This document shows positions 6,310 through 6,367 of a DNA stretch of 6,367 nucleotides, in pieces (the first letter of the stretch is position 1; every line of letters begins with the position of its first letter). The position numbers were made by a program, and so were the translations under genes. The DNA comes from CAG-877 sp963589235 (GTDB lineage Bacteria > Bacillota_I > Bacilli_A > RF39 > UBA660). The DNA lies in the NCBI GenBank assembly GCA_963589235.1, contig CAVAJX010000100.1, positions 1 through 6,367 of the forward strand. Direction: 5' to 3'. The notes under the pieces are model-generated. The model did no database searches and was not told where the DNA came from. It saw only the letters and a program-made list of their open reading frames with translations.

Positions 6310-6367
6310 AAGAAAAAGACATCTGGTAATATGTCAAGATAAAAATTATGGAAGTTTTTAAATAATT
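6310..6367. other. Right-edge intergenic sequence, no gene recognised
   Basis: The 58 bases after aguD hold no open frame of note: the ATG at 6348 runs into TAA after five codons, and no strong ribosome binding site is visible. A weak 5-bp inverted repeat, GACAT (6318-6322) and ATGTC (6331-6335), lacks a T-run, so a terminator is not supported. In known agmatine deiminase operons aguA and aguC follow aguD, so transcription probably continues beyond the edge. Confidence 0.5.

Overview
The window is a very AT-rich stretch (GC clearly below 30% by eye) carrying six complete genes, all on the + strand and all about polyamines. Low GC, strong AGGAGG-type ribosome binding sites, a lipoprotein-type binding protein and sigma-A-like promoters point to a low-GC Gram-positive (Bacillota, possibly a Clostridia, Erysipelotrichia or Bacilli gut-type lineage). 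Three genes (potA, potC, ptcA) end at TGA exactly where their families end or where the next gene begins, so TGA is a stop here and the Mycoplasma code is unlikely. The sequence does not allow a genus call.

Bases 1-123 hold a short perfect hairpin at the left edge and a good extended -10 promoter whose -35 and -10 boxes each lie in a dyad. Bases 124-3849 are a compact potA-potB-potC-potD operon: ATPase, two permeases and a lipoprotein binding protein of a spermidine/putrescine-type ABC importer. Every junction overlaps by 1 or 4 bases. Bases 3850-3917 are an intergenic gap with a perfect 12-bp inverted repeat (16-base spacer) whose two arms contain the -35 and -10 of a second promoter. Bases 3918-4901 encode putrescine carbamoyltransferase (ptcA, also called aguB) and 4915-6309 an agmatine/putrescine antiporter of the APC family (aguD). 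These two are normally the first half of an agmatine deiminase operon; agmatine deiminase (aguA) and carbamate kinase (aguC) are not in the window and would be expected downstream. The last 58 bases contain no recognisable gene.

Together the genes suggest two linked modules: ATP-driven import of a polyamine-like cation, and agmatine/putrescine exchange coupled to phosphorolysis of carbamoylputrescine, which yields carbamoyl phosphate and, through carbamate kinase, ATP. The families are well known. The points that deserve a second look are the PotD homologue, which seems to have lost several polyamine-contacting residues known from E. coli PotD, the symmetric promoter in front of ptcA, a PTC with a short C-terminus, and a sharp change in codon choice between the two modules.
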